This document shows, piece after piece, positions 24,341 through 33,073 of a DNA stretch of 36,597 nucleotides. Position 1 is the stretch's first letter, and each line of letters begins with the position of its first letter. A model generated the notes under the pieces. The model ran no database searches, was not told the origin of the DNA, and was given only the letters and a program-made list of their open reading frames with translations. The position numbers were made by a program, and so were the translations under genes. The DNA comes from Clostridia bacterium (GTDB lineage: Bacteria > Bacillota_A > Clostridia > Oscillospirales > CAG-272): positions 1 to 36,597 of the forward strand of contig JAGBRZ010000014.1 of NCBI GenBank assembly GCA_017632155.1, given 5' to 3'.

Positions 24341-25180
24341 ATGGCACAGTTATTCTTGCGTTATCCCGGCGGCGTTGCTAAGGCGCTGACTTTCAGCTAT
24401 GACGACGGCGTCGATCAGGACATCAAGTTCATCGAAATTCTTGACAAAAACGGTCTGAGGGGCACGTTCAACCTCAATTCGGGCAGATTCGCGCCCGAGG
24501 GCAAGGTCTATGCGCCCGGCACTATCCACCGCCCGATGACCGAAAAAATGGTAAAGGAGCTTTATTCAAAGGGCGCGCACGAGGTCGCCGTTCACGCGCT
24601 GACTCACCCGCACCTCGAGCACATGCCCGCAGAGCGCATCTCCTACGAGATCGTCAAGGACCGCGAAAACCTTGAGGCGCTCTTTGACAAGATAATCCGC
24701 GGTATGGCTTATCCCTACGGCACCCACAACGACACCGTTGTTGAAGTGCTCAAGGCTTGCGGCATCCTCTATGCCCGCACCACAGCCGTCACCGGAAACT
24801 TCAACATTCCGAAGGACTGGCTCCGTCTGCCCGCAACCTGCAAGCACACCGACCCGAAGCTGATGGAATACGCGCGCAAATTTGCCGATATGAAGGTCAC
24901 CAAGGACCCGGCGAAGCTCTTCTACGTTTGGGGTCACACCTACGAATTCGAGGGCGACAACAACTGGAACGTCATCGAGGAATTTGCCGAGTTTATGGGC
25001 GGCAGAGAGGACATTTGGTACGCCACCAATATCGAAATCTTCGAGTACATCAAGGATTTCGAAAGCCTCGTTTACTCGGTTGACGGCTCGATCGTCACCA
25101 ACCCCACAGCGCGCACGCTTTGGTATTTCTATAACGGAGAGATCTCCTCCATCGCCCCCGGCGAGACCAAGAGGGTATAA
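24341..25180 (+). CDS. Polysaccharide deacetylase family protein (NodB fold)
   Basis: A 279-residue predicted metal-dependent deacetylase of carbohydrate esterase family 4 type. Seen: the catalytic/metal Asp pair in LTFSYDDGVDQD (residues 21-22), the metal-binding HALTHPH (His85 and His89), and GMAYPYGT. No signal peptide or membrane anchor is visible, so unlike peptidoglycan deacetylases it is probably cytoplasmic and may act on small N-acetylated or amide substrates. The ATG at 24341 follows CGGAGGT. It is transcribed with the LURP-one-like gene, whose start is two bases after its stop. Confidence 0.87.
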   Translation: MAQLFLRYPGGVAKALTFSYDDGVDQDIKFIEILDKNGLRGTFNLNSGRFAPEGKVYAPGTIHRPMTEKMVKELYSKGAHEVAVHALTHPHLEHMPAERISYEIVKDRENLEALFDKIIRGMAYPYGTHNDTVVEVLKACGILYARTTAVTGNFNIPKDWLRLPATCKHTDPKLMEYARKFADMKVTKDPAKLFYVWGHTYEFEGDNNWNVIEEFAEFMGGREDIWYATNIEIFEYIKDFESLVYSVDGSIVTNPTARTLWYFYNGEISSIAPGETKRV

Positions 25181-25182
25181 AA

Positions 25183-25653
25183 ATGAAGCTTTTGTTCAAG
25201 CAAAGAGCCTTTTCGTGGTTCGACAGCTATGACGTTTACGACGAAGCGGACAACACCGTCTTCACCGTCAAGGGTCAGATGTCTTGGGGCAAGTGCCTCA
25301 AGATCTTTGACCGAAATGAAAATGAAGTCGCCACCGTCCAGCAAAGACTCTTTTCCTGGTTCCCGACCTACGAGGTCTACATAGGCGACGATTACGCCGG
25401 CTGTGTAAAGAAGGAATTTTCCTTCTTCACTCCCCGATTCACCATCGACTATATGGGTTGGGACATTGAAGGCGACTATTTCGAGTGGGATTACTCGATC
25501 TTCGACCCGAGCGGCGACCGCAAAGCAGTCATTTCGAAGGAGCTCTTCAGATGGACGGACACATACTCGATCGACGTCCGCGATCCCGAAGACGCCCTCG
25601 CCGCCCTTGCACTCGTCATCGCGATCGATGCGGAGAAGGAGCAGAGAAACTGA
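25183..25653 (+). CDS. LURP-one-related (tubby-like fold) protein
   Basis: A 156-residue protein resembling the LURP-one-related/YxjI family (DUF567), which shares the beta-barrel fold of tubby and phospholipid scramblase proteins. The typical alternation is seen: LFKQRAFSWFDSYDVYDEAD, then VKGQMSWGKCLKIFDRNENE, then ISKELFRWTDTYSIDV and a C-terminal hydrophobic helix (DALAALALVIAIDAEK). The role in bacteria is unknown. GAGGG at the end of the preceding gene can serve as its ribosome site. The last codons form part of a perfect hairpin (25652-25672). Confidence 0.72.
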   Translation: MKLLFKQRAFSWFDSYDVYDEADNTVFTVKGQMSWGKCLKIFDRNENEVATVQQRLFSWFPTYEVYIGDDYAGCVKKEFSFFTPRFTIDYMGWDIEGDYFEWDYSIFDPSGDRKAVISKELFRWTDTYSIDVRDPEDALAALALVIAIDAEKEQRN

Positions 25654-25672
25654 TTTCCGCGAAGCGGAAATC
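25652..25672 (+). repeat. Perfect 9-bp hairpin with GAA loop at a stop codon
   Basis: The stem 25652-25660 pairs with 25664-25672 around loop GAA. It begins inside the stop codon of the LURP-one-like gene and abuts family A copy 2. It is the same design as the hairpin at 820-836. Confidence 0.75.
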
Positions 25673-25673
25673 A

Positions 25674-25915
25674 AGTGGACAGTGGTTAGTGGACAGTGGA
25701 CAGAAAGATGCGGACAAATAATTTTGTTTGGTACTTTTAAAACATTGTTTAATATAAAACTAAAATATACAATAACTCGGATATTATGAAGTTAAACTTC
25801 TTAATATCCGAGTTTCTTGTTTATTAAATTATCAGTCGGTACAATGGAATGCAAATAATAATATTAAATTATCATTCGCATATTTCTGTCCACTGTCCAC
25901 TAACCACTGTCCACT
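25674..25915. repeat. Family A palindromic element, copy 2 (complete)
   Basis: A 242-bp element with 33-bp perfect terminal inverted repeats (25674-25706 and 25883-25915). It fills the space between two convergent genes exactly: it starts 20 bases after one stop and ends one base before the stop codon of the oxidoreductase. It contains the conserved block GGTACAATGGAATGCAAAT and the central hairpin at 25774-25814. It codes for nothing recognisable. Confidence 0.92.
25774..25814. terminator. Central hairpin of family A copy 2
   Basis: A stem of about 18 bp pairs AACTCGGATATTA with TAATATCCGAGTT and GAAGTT with AACTTC. It is flanked by T-rich DNA on both strands (TTCTTGTTTATT after it; ATTGTATATTTT on the minus strand). 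It probably terminates both convergent transcripts. Confidence 0.7.
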
Positions 25916-25916
25916 C

Positions 25917-27293
25917 TTATTGCCTCGAAGAAGCAATATATCGCGCAACGCACACTCCGCTCGCCGATGCCTGCGAGAGCGAGTGGGTGGTTCCGCCGCA
26001 GTCGCCGATTACGAAGAGGTTTTCGTGGCAGGTCTGCAGGTGGCTGTCAGTGTCGACTTCCATATTGTAGAACTTAACCTCAACGCCGTAAAGGAGGGTG
26101 TCGTCGTTGGCAGTACCGGGGGCGATCTTGTCGAGGGCGTAGATCATCTCGATGATGCCGTCAAGGATTCGCTTGGGGATGACGAGCGAGAGGTCACCGG
26201 GGGTTGCCTGAAGGGTAGGACGGACGAAGGAATCCGACATTCTCTTTTCGTTCGAGCGCTGACCGCGGATGAGGTCGCCGAAGCGCTGAACCATAACTCC
26301 GCCGCCGAGCATATTCGAAAGGCGCGCGATGCTTTCGCCGTAGCCGTTCGAGTCCTTGAAGGGGTGCGAGAAATGCTTTGAAACAAGCAGGGCGAAGTTT
26401 GTGTTGCCCGTGTGCTTTGCGGGGTCTTCGTAGCTGTGGCCGTTTACGGTGACGATGCCGTTTGTATTCTCGTTAACGACCGCGCCGCGCGGGTTCATAC
26501 AGAAGGTGCGGACAAGGTCGCGGAATTTTTCGGTTCTGTAAACGATCTTCGATTCGTAAAGCTCGTCGGTCAGGTGCGCGAAGATCTCGTAGGGAAGCTC
26601 AACGCGGACGCCGATGTCAACGCGGTTCGACTTTGTGGGGATGGCAAGGTCATCGCAGACCTTCTCCATCCATTTGCTTCCCGATCTGCCCGCGGAGATG
26701 ATGCAGATGGGTGCCTCGAAGGTTTCATCATTGGTGTTAACGCGGTAACCGCCCTCGATCTTCTCAACGTCCTTTGCGGGTGTGCGGAAGAAGAAATCAA
26801 CTGTGGGGGAGAGCTCGTTATAGAGATTTTCGAGCACGATATAGTTGACGTCCGTGCCGAGGTGGCGGACGGAGGCGTCAAGCAGGTGCAGACCGTTCTG
26901 CAAACACTTGGTCTTGAGGCTTGAATTTGCGGTGGTGTAGAGCTTTGTGCCCTCGCCGCCGTGCGAGAGATTGATGGTATCGACGTAGTTCATAAGGTCG
27001 ATAGCCTCTTCCTTGCCGATGTATTCGTGCAGAGTGCCGCCGAATTCTGTGGTTATGTTGTATTTACCGTCCGAGAAAGCGCCCGCGCCGCCAAATCCGT
27101 TCATAATGGCGCAGGACTTGCATCCGATGCAGGATTTGATCTTCTTGCCGTCGATGGGGCATTTGCGCTGTGCAAGGGGCGCGCCTGTTTCGAGCACGGC
27201 AACACGAAGCTTGGGCGCAAGCTTGTTCAGCTCATATGCGGTAAAGATACCGCCGGGACCCGCGCCGATGATTATAACGTCATAATTTTTCAT
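25917..27293 (-). CDS. FAD-dependent oxidoreductase with N-terminal cysteine cluster (COG2509 type)
   Basis: A 458-residue flavoprotein. The Rossmann motif is IIIGAGPGGIFTAYEL (about 7-22). A cluster of four cysteines follows at 45, 55, 58 and 61 (CPIDGKKIKSCIGCKSC), then GFGGAGAFSDGKYN. The C-terminal FAD segment is NLFVIGDCGGTTHSLSQASA. The layout fits the uncharacterised FAD-dependent dehydrogenases of COG2509. The cysteines could hold an iron-sulfur cluster or redox disulfide; this is inference. The start at 27293 follows AAAGGAG. It is monocistronic, with a plausible promoter, and convergent with the LURP-one gene. Confidence 0.83.
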   Translation of the reverse strand: MKNYDVIIIGAGPGGIFTAYELNKLAPKLRVAVLETGAPLAQRKCPIDGKKIKSCIGCKSCAIMNGFGGAGAFSDGKYNITTEFGGTLHEYIGKEEAIDLMNYVDTINLSHGGEGTKLYTTANSSLKTKCLQNGLHLLDASVRHLGTDVNYIVLENLYNELSPTVDFFFRTPAKDVEKIEGGYRVNTNDETFEAPICIISAGRSGSKWMEKVCDDLAIPTKSNRVDIGVRVELPYEIFAHLTDELYESKIVYRTEKFRDLVRTFCMNPRGAVVNENTNGIVTVNGHSYEDPAKHTGNTNFALLVSKHFSHPFKDSNGYGESIARLSNMLGGGVMVQRFGDLIRGQRSNEKRMSDSFVRPTLQATPGDLSLVIPKRILDGIIEMIYALDKIAPGTANDDTLLYGVEVKFYNMEVDTDSHLQTCHENLFVIGDCGGTTHSLSQASASGVCVARYIASSRQ

Positions 27294-27334
27294 TGTCTTG
27301 CTCCTTTATGTTAAAAGCATATTTTTCTAATTAT

Positions 27335-27363
27335 ATAATACCACATAATTCAAAGAAAATCAA
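27335..27363 (-). promoter_or_regulatory. Promoter of the FAD oxidoreductase
   Basis: On the minus strand TTGATT (27358-27363) and TATTAT (27335-27340), spacer 17 bases. Confidence 0.6.
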
Positions 27364-27383
27364 TGCTTTTTTTCGAAATTTCG

Positions 27384-27412
27384 TTGACTGAGGGGAAGAA
27401 ATGTTATATAAT
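27384..27412 (+). promoter_or_regulatory. Promoter ahead of family B copy 2 and the GDPD operon
   Basis: TTGACT (27384-27389) and TATAAT (27407-27412), spacer 17 bases, divergent from the oxidoreductase promoter. A transcript from here would pass through the whole family B element before reaching the gene at 27831, giving a leader of about 410 bases. Confidence 0.72.
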
Positions 27413-27450
27413 ATAATAAATAATTATAATTGTTTGTATTATGTGCAGTG

Positions 27451-27782
27451 CAGACTTCGTCCTCCTCATTCCCCGCTCCTCGCGGTCCCCCTTCTCCGCT
27501 GGAGAAGGCTGTATGGTTGGGCGATTGACCGCTAACTATTCAGCGAAGATGACATAGCAATTTAATTTTGCATATCAAATTGGAATATTTTATTGAAAAA
27601 GTTTGCAAAAACTCCACTACGAGCACAAAATAATCTAAATAAAAATATTCCAATCTGCCCAAACAAAATTATAACAATAAACGATGTTCGCTGAAGTGCG
27701 ACGGATACGGAACCAATCCCCCAGCCTTCTCCAGCGGAGAAGGGGGACCGCGAGGAGCGGTGAATGAGGAGGACAAAGTCTG
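27451..27782. repeat. Family B palindromic element, copy 2, in an apparent 5' leader
   Basis: A 332-bp element with 61-bp inverted terminal arms (27451-27511 and 27722-27782) that match at all but two positions. The AT-rich core, with GGAATATTTTATTG on one side and AAATATTCC on the other, is shared in inverted orientation with copy 1 (21673-22046), while the arms have a different sequence (CCTTCTCC type). No gene is inside. Confidence 0.85.
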
Positions 27783-27830
27783 TATTACACAAAAGACAAG
27801 CAGAAAAGCAATTCCCCCACGGAGGCACCC

Positions 27831-30572
27831 ATGAAAAGAATTTTTGCAGCAGTTTTAGCAGTACTTATGCTCTGTCCGATGCTTCTCTCGGCTTTGCCGG
27901 TTTCGGCGGCGGAGGAAGTCAAGGTCGGATATTCGAGCCCCGCGATATGCACCGATGCGGGCAAGGCGGTCGATCTTTCGAAGGTCGCGGTTCAGTTTGA
28001 GTCGGGCACCGATTGCGTTCCCGCGGCACAGCTCACCTGGAAGGACGGCGACAAGGCGATCACTTCCTTCACCCCCGCCGAGAAGGGCGTTTACCCGCTG
28101 ACGGTCAGCGCGAACAGCAAGACGAAGACCGTCTATGTCGTTGCAAAGAACGCGAATGAAACAGAGTACGTTCTTTATGAGGACGATTATTCGGTATCCC
28201 CCGATCTTTCGCAGTTCCGCGTCATCCAGCAGCCCGCGGGCACTACCTTTGGCTATGACGAAACCGAAGGCGCACTCTATCTCGACACCTCGAACGGCGG
28301 CTCGAACCACATGCGCGTGCTTCTGCCCGCATATCTCGATGCTTTCGGCGACGCGATCTACTCCGCGCGCGTGAAGATCACAAAACAGACGGCAACATCG
28401 CGTTACGGCTCGCTCATCTTCCGCCTGCAGGATCCCACGGGCAAGAAGATCCCATATATGCAGACAGCGTTCAGATACGATATTTCGGCGTCGAACGGAC
28501 TTGAGATCGCGGAGCGCACCGCGGCTGACGCCTGGAGCGTAACGCAGAAGACAAGTGTTGCGGGCATCAAGGGCGGCGATTATTTTGAGGTCACCGCAAA
28601 TTTCTGCGGTAGCAAGAGCACCAGCACAGTCAACGGCAAGACATATCTCACCGAAAATAATACCCCCTACAACTCGGGCTCGATGGGCTTACAGGTTCGC
28701 GGCGCGCGTATGACGGTCGATTGGATCAAGATTACTGTTAATCCCAACACGGAGATATTTGAAAAGCCCGTCACCCTGCGCGACACGCGCGACCCCGAGT
28801 CGAACATCGCACTCGAGCCCGCGCTTATCACCGAGGTGGGGACCGAGGCACAGCTTAAATCTCTCGAAAACACTCTCCCCTCGATTGCAATTTTTGATTG
28901 CGAGATGAATTCCTCCTCTATCGGCGTCAAGCTCGACGGCAAGTTCACGAAGCTCGAGGAGCTTGCTCTCTGTGAGCGTGTTATCCCCGCTTACCGTGTT
29001 GACTCGCAGGAGGAGGCGATGGCTCTCGGAAAGTATGCATCGTCGCTCGCCGTTGCTGACCTTTATGTAATTTCCGCTGATCCCGCGCTCATCAACGCGG
29101 CGCGCGTGAAATGCGATATGATCTACGGAATGCTCGACGTTACGGGCAAAACTTACGCCGACGAGGAGCTTCGCGGCATCGTAATCGAGTGCGGCGCGCG
29201 CGGCGCGATCCTTGACGCGGCTGTTGCAACCCGCGATTTCGTTTCGTATCTCCAGGACAGATACCTCGTTGTCTGGCAGGCGGTGACCGAGAAGGACATT
29301 TCCGCTGTCAGCGCGATCAACAACGGCGTTCTCGGACTCATCACGCCCGACGTGAAGGCAACCGAGGCTTGCTTCACGAAGTATTATAAAGAAAACACCC
29401 TCATCCGCACGCCCGAGATCATCGGTCACCGCGGAAACCCCTCGACACAGCAGGAAAACACGGTTGCCGGCTCGGTCGAGGCATTCAAGCTCGGCGCGAC
29501 TATGGTTGAAAATGACATCTACCTTATGCGCGACGGCAACATCGTCGTTATGCACGACGGAACACTCGACAGAACGACAAACGGCTCGGGTAACATCGTC
29601 GAGCAGACCGCAGAGACCATCAAGAAATACAAGGTCGATGTAAACACAAAGGTGCCCGCAGAGCCGATCCCGCTTCTGAAAGACTATTTTGAAGAATTCA
29701 AGGGTACGGGCGAGGTTCTCGTCATCGAGCTCAAGTCGAGCGACACAAAGATGGGCGCGCCTCTCGCAAAGCTCATCAAGGAATACGGCATGGAGCGCCA
29801 GGTCGTCATCATCGCCTTCAACAAGGGTATGATAAACTCGATCCGCGCTGCTGCGCCCGATATTTCGGTTAACTTCCTGACCAGCGGCATCACGGCTGAC
29901 GAAAACCGCAGCCTTGACGTGGCAAAGCAGGTCGTTGAGAATGTCATCCCGATCAACACAGCATATTCGCCCTCGCAGGCGGCGGGCACGCTCGGAATCA
30001 ATCTTTACAGCGACCTTGCCGTCCGCGGAATCACCCTTTGGAACTGGACGGTCAACGATCAGGACAAGTTCAACTCCTACTTCGTCAGCGGAATTCGCGG
30101 AATCACCACCAACTACACCCAGTGGGCGGGAACCCTCGTTGAGAATTTCAATGCTTATTACGGCGAGGACGGCAAGATCGTTCTCGAAGCCACCGCATAT
30201 AACGGAAGCAAATCGGGCACGTCCGCCGCAGAGCTCGTCGTTATCGGCGGCACGGGTACTTACGAGGATGGAGTTGTCACCCTTTCCGAGGGCGCAGAGG
30301 GATTCTTCTTCAGAATCAAGAAGACGATCTCGAGCAGAATTTCATACAGCGTCGTAACTCCCGTTATCCTCGCTTCCGAAATCGTCAAGCCCGAGGAAAC
30401 CACCTCTGCTCCCGAAACCACTCTCGCTCCCGAGACCGAGCCCGCCACAGAGCCCATCACAGAACCTACCACCGAACCCGCAGAGGAAAAGGGTTGCGGC
30501 GGTATGATCTCGCTTTCCCTCCTCGCGCTTATCCCCGCCGTGGTACTTATTATTAAAAAGAAAGAAGATTAA
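27831..30572 (+). CDS. Exported glycerophosphodiester phosphodiesterase, C-terminally anchored
   Basis: A 913-residue surface enzyme predicted to cleave glycerophosphodiesters or related polymers. A signal peptide is at 1-26 (cleavage near PVSA/A). Residues 27 to about 320 form a beta-rich region with a jelly-roll-like fold, unassigned. A linker domain of about 200 residues follows. The GDPD domain starts near 530 with IIGHRGNPSTQQENT (catalytic His about 533), ENDIYLMRDG and VMHDGTLDRTTNG (second His). After about 845 comes a Thr/Glu/Pro-rich spacer, then GCGGMISLSLLALIPAVVLI and a KKKED tail, an anchor-like end without LPXTG. CGGAGG precedes the start. Confidence 0.87.
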   Translation: MKRIFAAVLAVLMLCPMLLSALPVSAAEEVKVGYSSPAICTDAGKAVDLSKVAVQFESGTDCVPAAQLTWKDGDKAITSFTPAEKGVYPLTVSANSKTKTVYVVAKNANETEYVLYEDDYSVSPDLSQFRVIQQPAGTTFGYDETEGALYLDTSNGGSNHMRVLLPAYLDAFGDAIYSARVKITKQTATSRYGSLIFRLQDPTGKKIPYMQTAFRYDISASNGLEIAERTAADAWSVTQKTSVAGIKGGDYFEVTANFCGSKSTSTVNGKTYLTENNTPYNSGSMGLQVRGARMTVDWIKITVNPNTEIFEKPVTLRDTRDPESNIALEPALITEVGTEAQLKSLENTLPSIAIFDCEMNSSSIGVKLDGKFTKLEELALCERVIPAYRVDSQEEAMALGKYASSLAVADLYVISADPALINAARVKCDMIYGMLDVTGKTYADEELRGIVIECGARGAILDAAVATRDFVSYLQDRYLVVWQAVTEKDISAVSAINNGVLGLITPDVKATEACFTKYYKENTLIRTPEIIGHRGNPSTQQENTVAGSVEAFKLGATMVENDIYLMRDGNIVVMHDGTLDRTTNGSGNIVEQTAETIKKYKVDVNTKVPAEPIPLLKDYFEEFKGTGEVLVIELKSSDTKMGAPLAKLIKEYGMERQVVIIAFNKGMINSIRAAAPDISVNFLTSGITADENRSLDVAKQVVENVIPINTAYSPSQAAGTLGINLYSDLAVRGITLWNWTVNDQDKFNSYFVSGIRGITTNYTQWAGTLVENFNAYYGEDGKIVLEATAYNGSKSGTSAAELVVIGGTGTYEDGVVTLSEGAEGFFFRIKKTISSRISYSVVTPVILASEIVKPEETTSAPETTLAPETEPATEPITEPTTEPAEEKGCGGMISLSLLALIPAVVLIIKKKED

Positions 30573-30574
30573 GT

Positions 30575-31327
30575 ATGAAGGAATATAAATTCGATCCCGT
30601 CCGCGCTACCGAAGAATGCGTGGAATGGATCAGAAATTGGTTTGAAAAGAACGGCGCAGGTTGCCGCGCAGTCGTTGGCATTTCGGGGGGCAAGGATTCC
30701 TCGATCGTTGCCGCGCTTTGCGTAAAGGCTCTTGGTAAAGACCGCGTTTTCGGCGTTCTGATGCCCCGCGGCGAGCAGTTTGACATTTCCTGCTCGCATC
30801 AGCTTGTGAATCACCTTGGAATCGAGCACGTCGTTGTTAATATTAAAGAAACCGCGGACGCGATGGACAAGGCAGTTGCCGACGCCCTCGGCAAGAATCT
30901 GACTCCCCAATCCTTCCAGAACATCCCTCCCAGAATCAGAATGACCACTCTTTACGCCGTTTCGCAGTCGGTGAACGGCCGTGTTGCCAACACCTGCAAC
31001 CTTTCGGAGGACTGGGTCGGCTATTCCACACGCTACGGCGACAGCGCGGGCGACTTTTCACCCATCTCCTGCTTCACCGTCACAGAGCTGAAGCAGATCG
31101 GACGCTATCTTGGACTGCCGATCGAGCTCGTCGATAAGACCCCCATTGACGGACTTTGCGGCAAGACCGACGAGGACAACCTTGGTTTCACATATGCGGA
31201 GCTTGACAGATATATCCGCGAGGGCATCGAGCCCACACCCGAAAAGAAGGCGGCAATCGACCGCAAGCACGAGATTAATCTCTTCAAATTGAGATATATG
31301 GACTGCTTTGTTTACGAGGAAAAATGA
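30575..31327 (+). CDS. nadE: NAD synthase, ammonia-dependent type
   Basis: Amidates nicotinate adenine dinucleotide to NAD using ATP. The 250 residues show the ATP-pyrophosphatase loop SGGKDSS (about 37-43), NTCNLSEDWVGYSTRYGDSA, and CGKTDEDNLGFTYAELD, all characteristic. There is no glutaminase domain, so ammonia is the likely nitrogen source. The start lies two bases after the GDPD stop, with an AAAGAAAGAAGA ribosome site inside that gene, and the stop overlaps the HAD gene by four bases. Confidence 0.94.
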   Translation: MKEYKFDPVRATEECVEWIRNWFEKNGAGCRAVVGISGGKDSSIVAALCVKALGKDRVFGVLMPRGEQFDISCSHQLVNHLGIEHVVVNIKETADAMDKAVADALGKNLTPQSFQNIPPRIRMTTLYAVSQSVNGRVANTCNLSEDWVGYSTRYGDSAGDFSPISCFTVTELKQIGRYLGLPIELVDKTPIDGLCGKTDEDNLGFTYAELDRYIREGIEPTPEKKAAIDRKHEINLFKLRYMDCFVYEEK

Positions 31328-31968
31328 AGAAATATAAAGCAATAATCACAGATTTCGATCTGACAATAGCTGACACCGCCGCCCTCATTGAGGACTGCCT
31401 TTACACCAATGCCGCGCGCTTCGGCTACGATCTTGACCGAAAGATCCTGCGCGACGGCATCGGCTTGACCGCCGAGACGATCTATCTCGACGCGGGCTGC
31501 AGCGCCCCCGATGCAAAAAAGCTTCACGATGAATACATTCCCTATTCTGCCGAAACTATGCGCGAGCGGACAGAGCTTTATCCCGGAGTTGCCGAGGGGC
31601 TTTGTGCGCTTCACGCAAAGGGCATCACCCTCGCCGTGCTCTCGCTTAAATCGTCCGATCAGATATGGCGTCCGCTTGAGCGTGCGGGAGTGGACAAGTA
31701 CATCGACTCCGTCATCAGCCCCGACGAGGTGGCGGCGCACAAGCCTGAGCCCGACGGAATCTTTTACCTCTCCGAAAAGACGGGCATCGCGCTCGATGAT
31801 ATCCTTTATGTCGGCGACAGCGTGACCGATATGAAAACGGCAATCAATGCCGGCGTCGATTTCGCCGCCGTCTGCACCGGCGCCATCACCGCCGAAGCCT
31901 TCGCCGATATGGGTGCGAAGATTATATACCCCACATTTGCCCAGATGTGCGAAGCATTTGAAAATTAA
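31324..31968 (+). CDS. HAD-superfamily hydrolase, phosphoglycolate-phosphatase-like
   Basis: A 214-residue haloacid-dehalogenase-type phosphatase. Motif I is ITDFDLTIADT (Asp10 and Asp12), motif II is the Ser in LAVLSLKSS, motif III the Lys in AAHKPEPDGI, and motif IV is YVGDSVTDMKTAINAG. The helical cap between motifs I and II suggests the Gph/PGMB subfamily. The substrate is unknown. It overlaps nadE by four bases (ATGA), so it is translationally coupled, but a functional link to NAD synthesis is not implied. Confidence 0.88.
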   Translation: MKKYKAIITDFDLTIADTAALIEDCLYTNAARFGYDLDRKILRDGIGLTAETIYLDAGCSAPDAKKLHDEYIPYSAETMRERTELYPGVAEGLCALHAKGITLAVLSLKSSDQIWRPLERAGVDKYIDSVISPDEVAAHKPEPDGIFYLSEKTGIALDDILYVGDSVTDMKTAINAGVDFAAVCTGAITAEAFADMGAKIIYPTFAQMCEAFEN

Positions 31969-31995
31969 AATACTTACATAGAAAGGTACGTCAAA

Positions 31996-33060
31996 ATGAG
32001 TAACATTCCGAAAGAACTTGACCAGAATATGATCGTTTCCGCCGATGCGGAGGGACTTGTGTGGTATGACGCCGCAAATTTTGATCTTTACGGCTTTGCG
32101 GGCATTGAGGGCGACACTTACCGCCGTCTTCCCGCTGACGTTGCAGAGGCTACCAATCCCGGCACCGCGCGCAACGCCTCGCACACCTGTGGCGGACGCG
32201 TCCGTTTTTCGACAGATTCGAAGCGCATTGCCATCCGCGTCAAGATGCCCTATATGACCAAATACGACCACATGCCCATGACCGGCGCGGCGGCGTTTGA
32301 TATGTATGAGGATTTCGAAAATTCGCATCATTACGTCTGCACCTTCCGCTGCAAGATGACGGACACCGACGGCTATACCTCGAAAAAGGCTGTCGAGGGC
32401 GGTCAGATCAGATATTACACCATCAATTTCCCGCTTTACAGCCCCGTTTCCGCGCTTGAGATCGGTATCGATGAGGGCGCACAGCTCGGCGCGGGCGCAA
32501 AATACCGCGATCTTGCTCCCATCATCTATTACGGCTCCTCGATCACTCAGGGTGCGTGCGCGAGCCGCCCCGGCATCGCTTATCAGTCGATAATCTGCCG
32601 CCGCAACGAGATCGACTTTGTCAACCTCGGCTTCTCGGGTAACGCGAGGGGCGAGCAGTCGATGGCGAACTACATCGCTTCCCGCGAAATGACCGCCTTT
32701 GTCTGCGACTACGACCACAACGCCCCCACCGCAGAGCATCTTGAGGCAACTCACTATGATTTCTACAAGACCATCCGCGAGGCTCAGCCGAAGCTTCCCA
32801 TCATCTTCGTTTCCAAGCCCGACTTTGACAACGGTTTTGAGGCAAGTGTGGCGCGCCGCCGCGTGATTGAAGACACCTTCTACCGCGCTCGCGAGGAGGG
32901 CGACAAGAACGTCTTCTACATCGACGGTCAGGGTCTTTACCGCGGCTATCACAAGGAAGAGTGCTCCACCGACGGCTCGCATCCCAATGACATCGGTATG
33001 ATGAAGATGGCGGAATCGATCGGTCAGCTTCTGAACCGCGTTCTGCGCAGCCGCATTTAA
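31996..33060 (+). CDS. SGNH hydrolase with GxDLY-like N-terminal domain (paralog 1)
   Basis: A 354-residue predicted esterase. The N-terminal beta domain includes AAFDMYED (about 99-106), a variant of the GxDLY motif of such proteins (PF14607 type). The SGNH domain starts with YYGSSITQG (nucleophile Ser182; block I is GSS instead of GDS), followed by NLGFSGNARGE, VCDYDHNAP and DGSHPNDIG (catalytic Asp and His near 326 and 329). There is no signal peptide. AGAAAGG precedes the ATG. It is closely related to the gene at 33922-35028, which has the same order of motifs. The substrate is unknown; acetyl groups on sugars are likely. Confidence 0.88.
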   Translation: MSNIPKELDQNMIVSADAEGLVWYDAANFDLYGFAGIEGDTYRRLPADVAEATNPGTARNASHTCGGRVRFSTDSKRIAIRVKMPYMTKYDHMPMTGAAAFDMYEDFENSHHYVCTFRCKMTDTDGYTSKKAVEGGQIRYYTINFPLYSPVSALEIGIDEGAQLGAGAKYRDLAPIIYYGSSITQGACASRPGIAYQSIICRRNEIDFVNLGFSGNARGEQSMANYIASREMTAFVCDYDHNAPTAEHLEATHYDFYKTIREAQPKLPIIFVSKPDFDNGFEASVARRRVIEDTFYRAREEGDKNVFYIDGQGLYRGYHKEECSTDGSHPNDIGMMKMAESIGQLLNRVLRSRI

Positions 33061-33073
33061 GGAGAAAAAGCCA

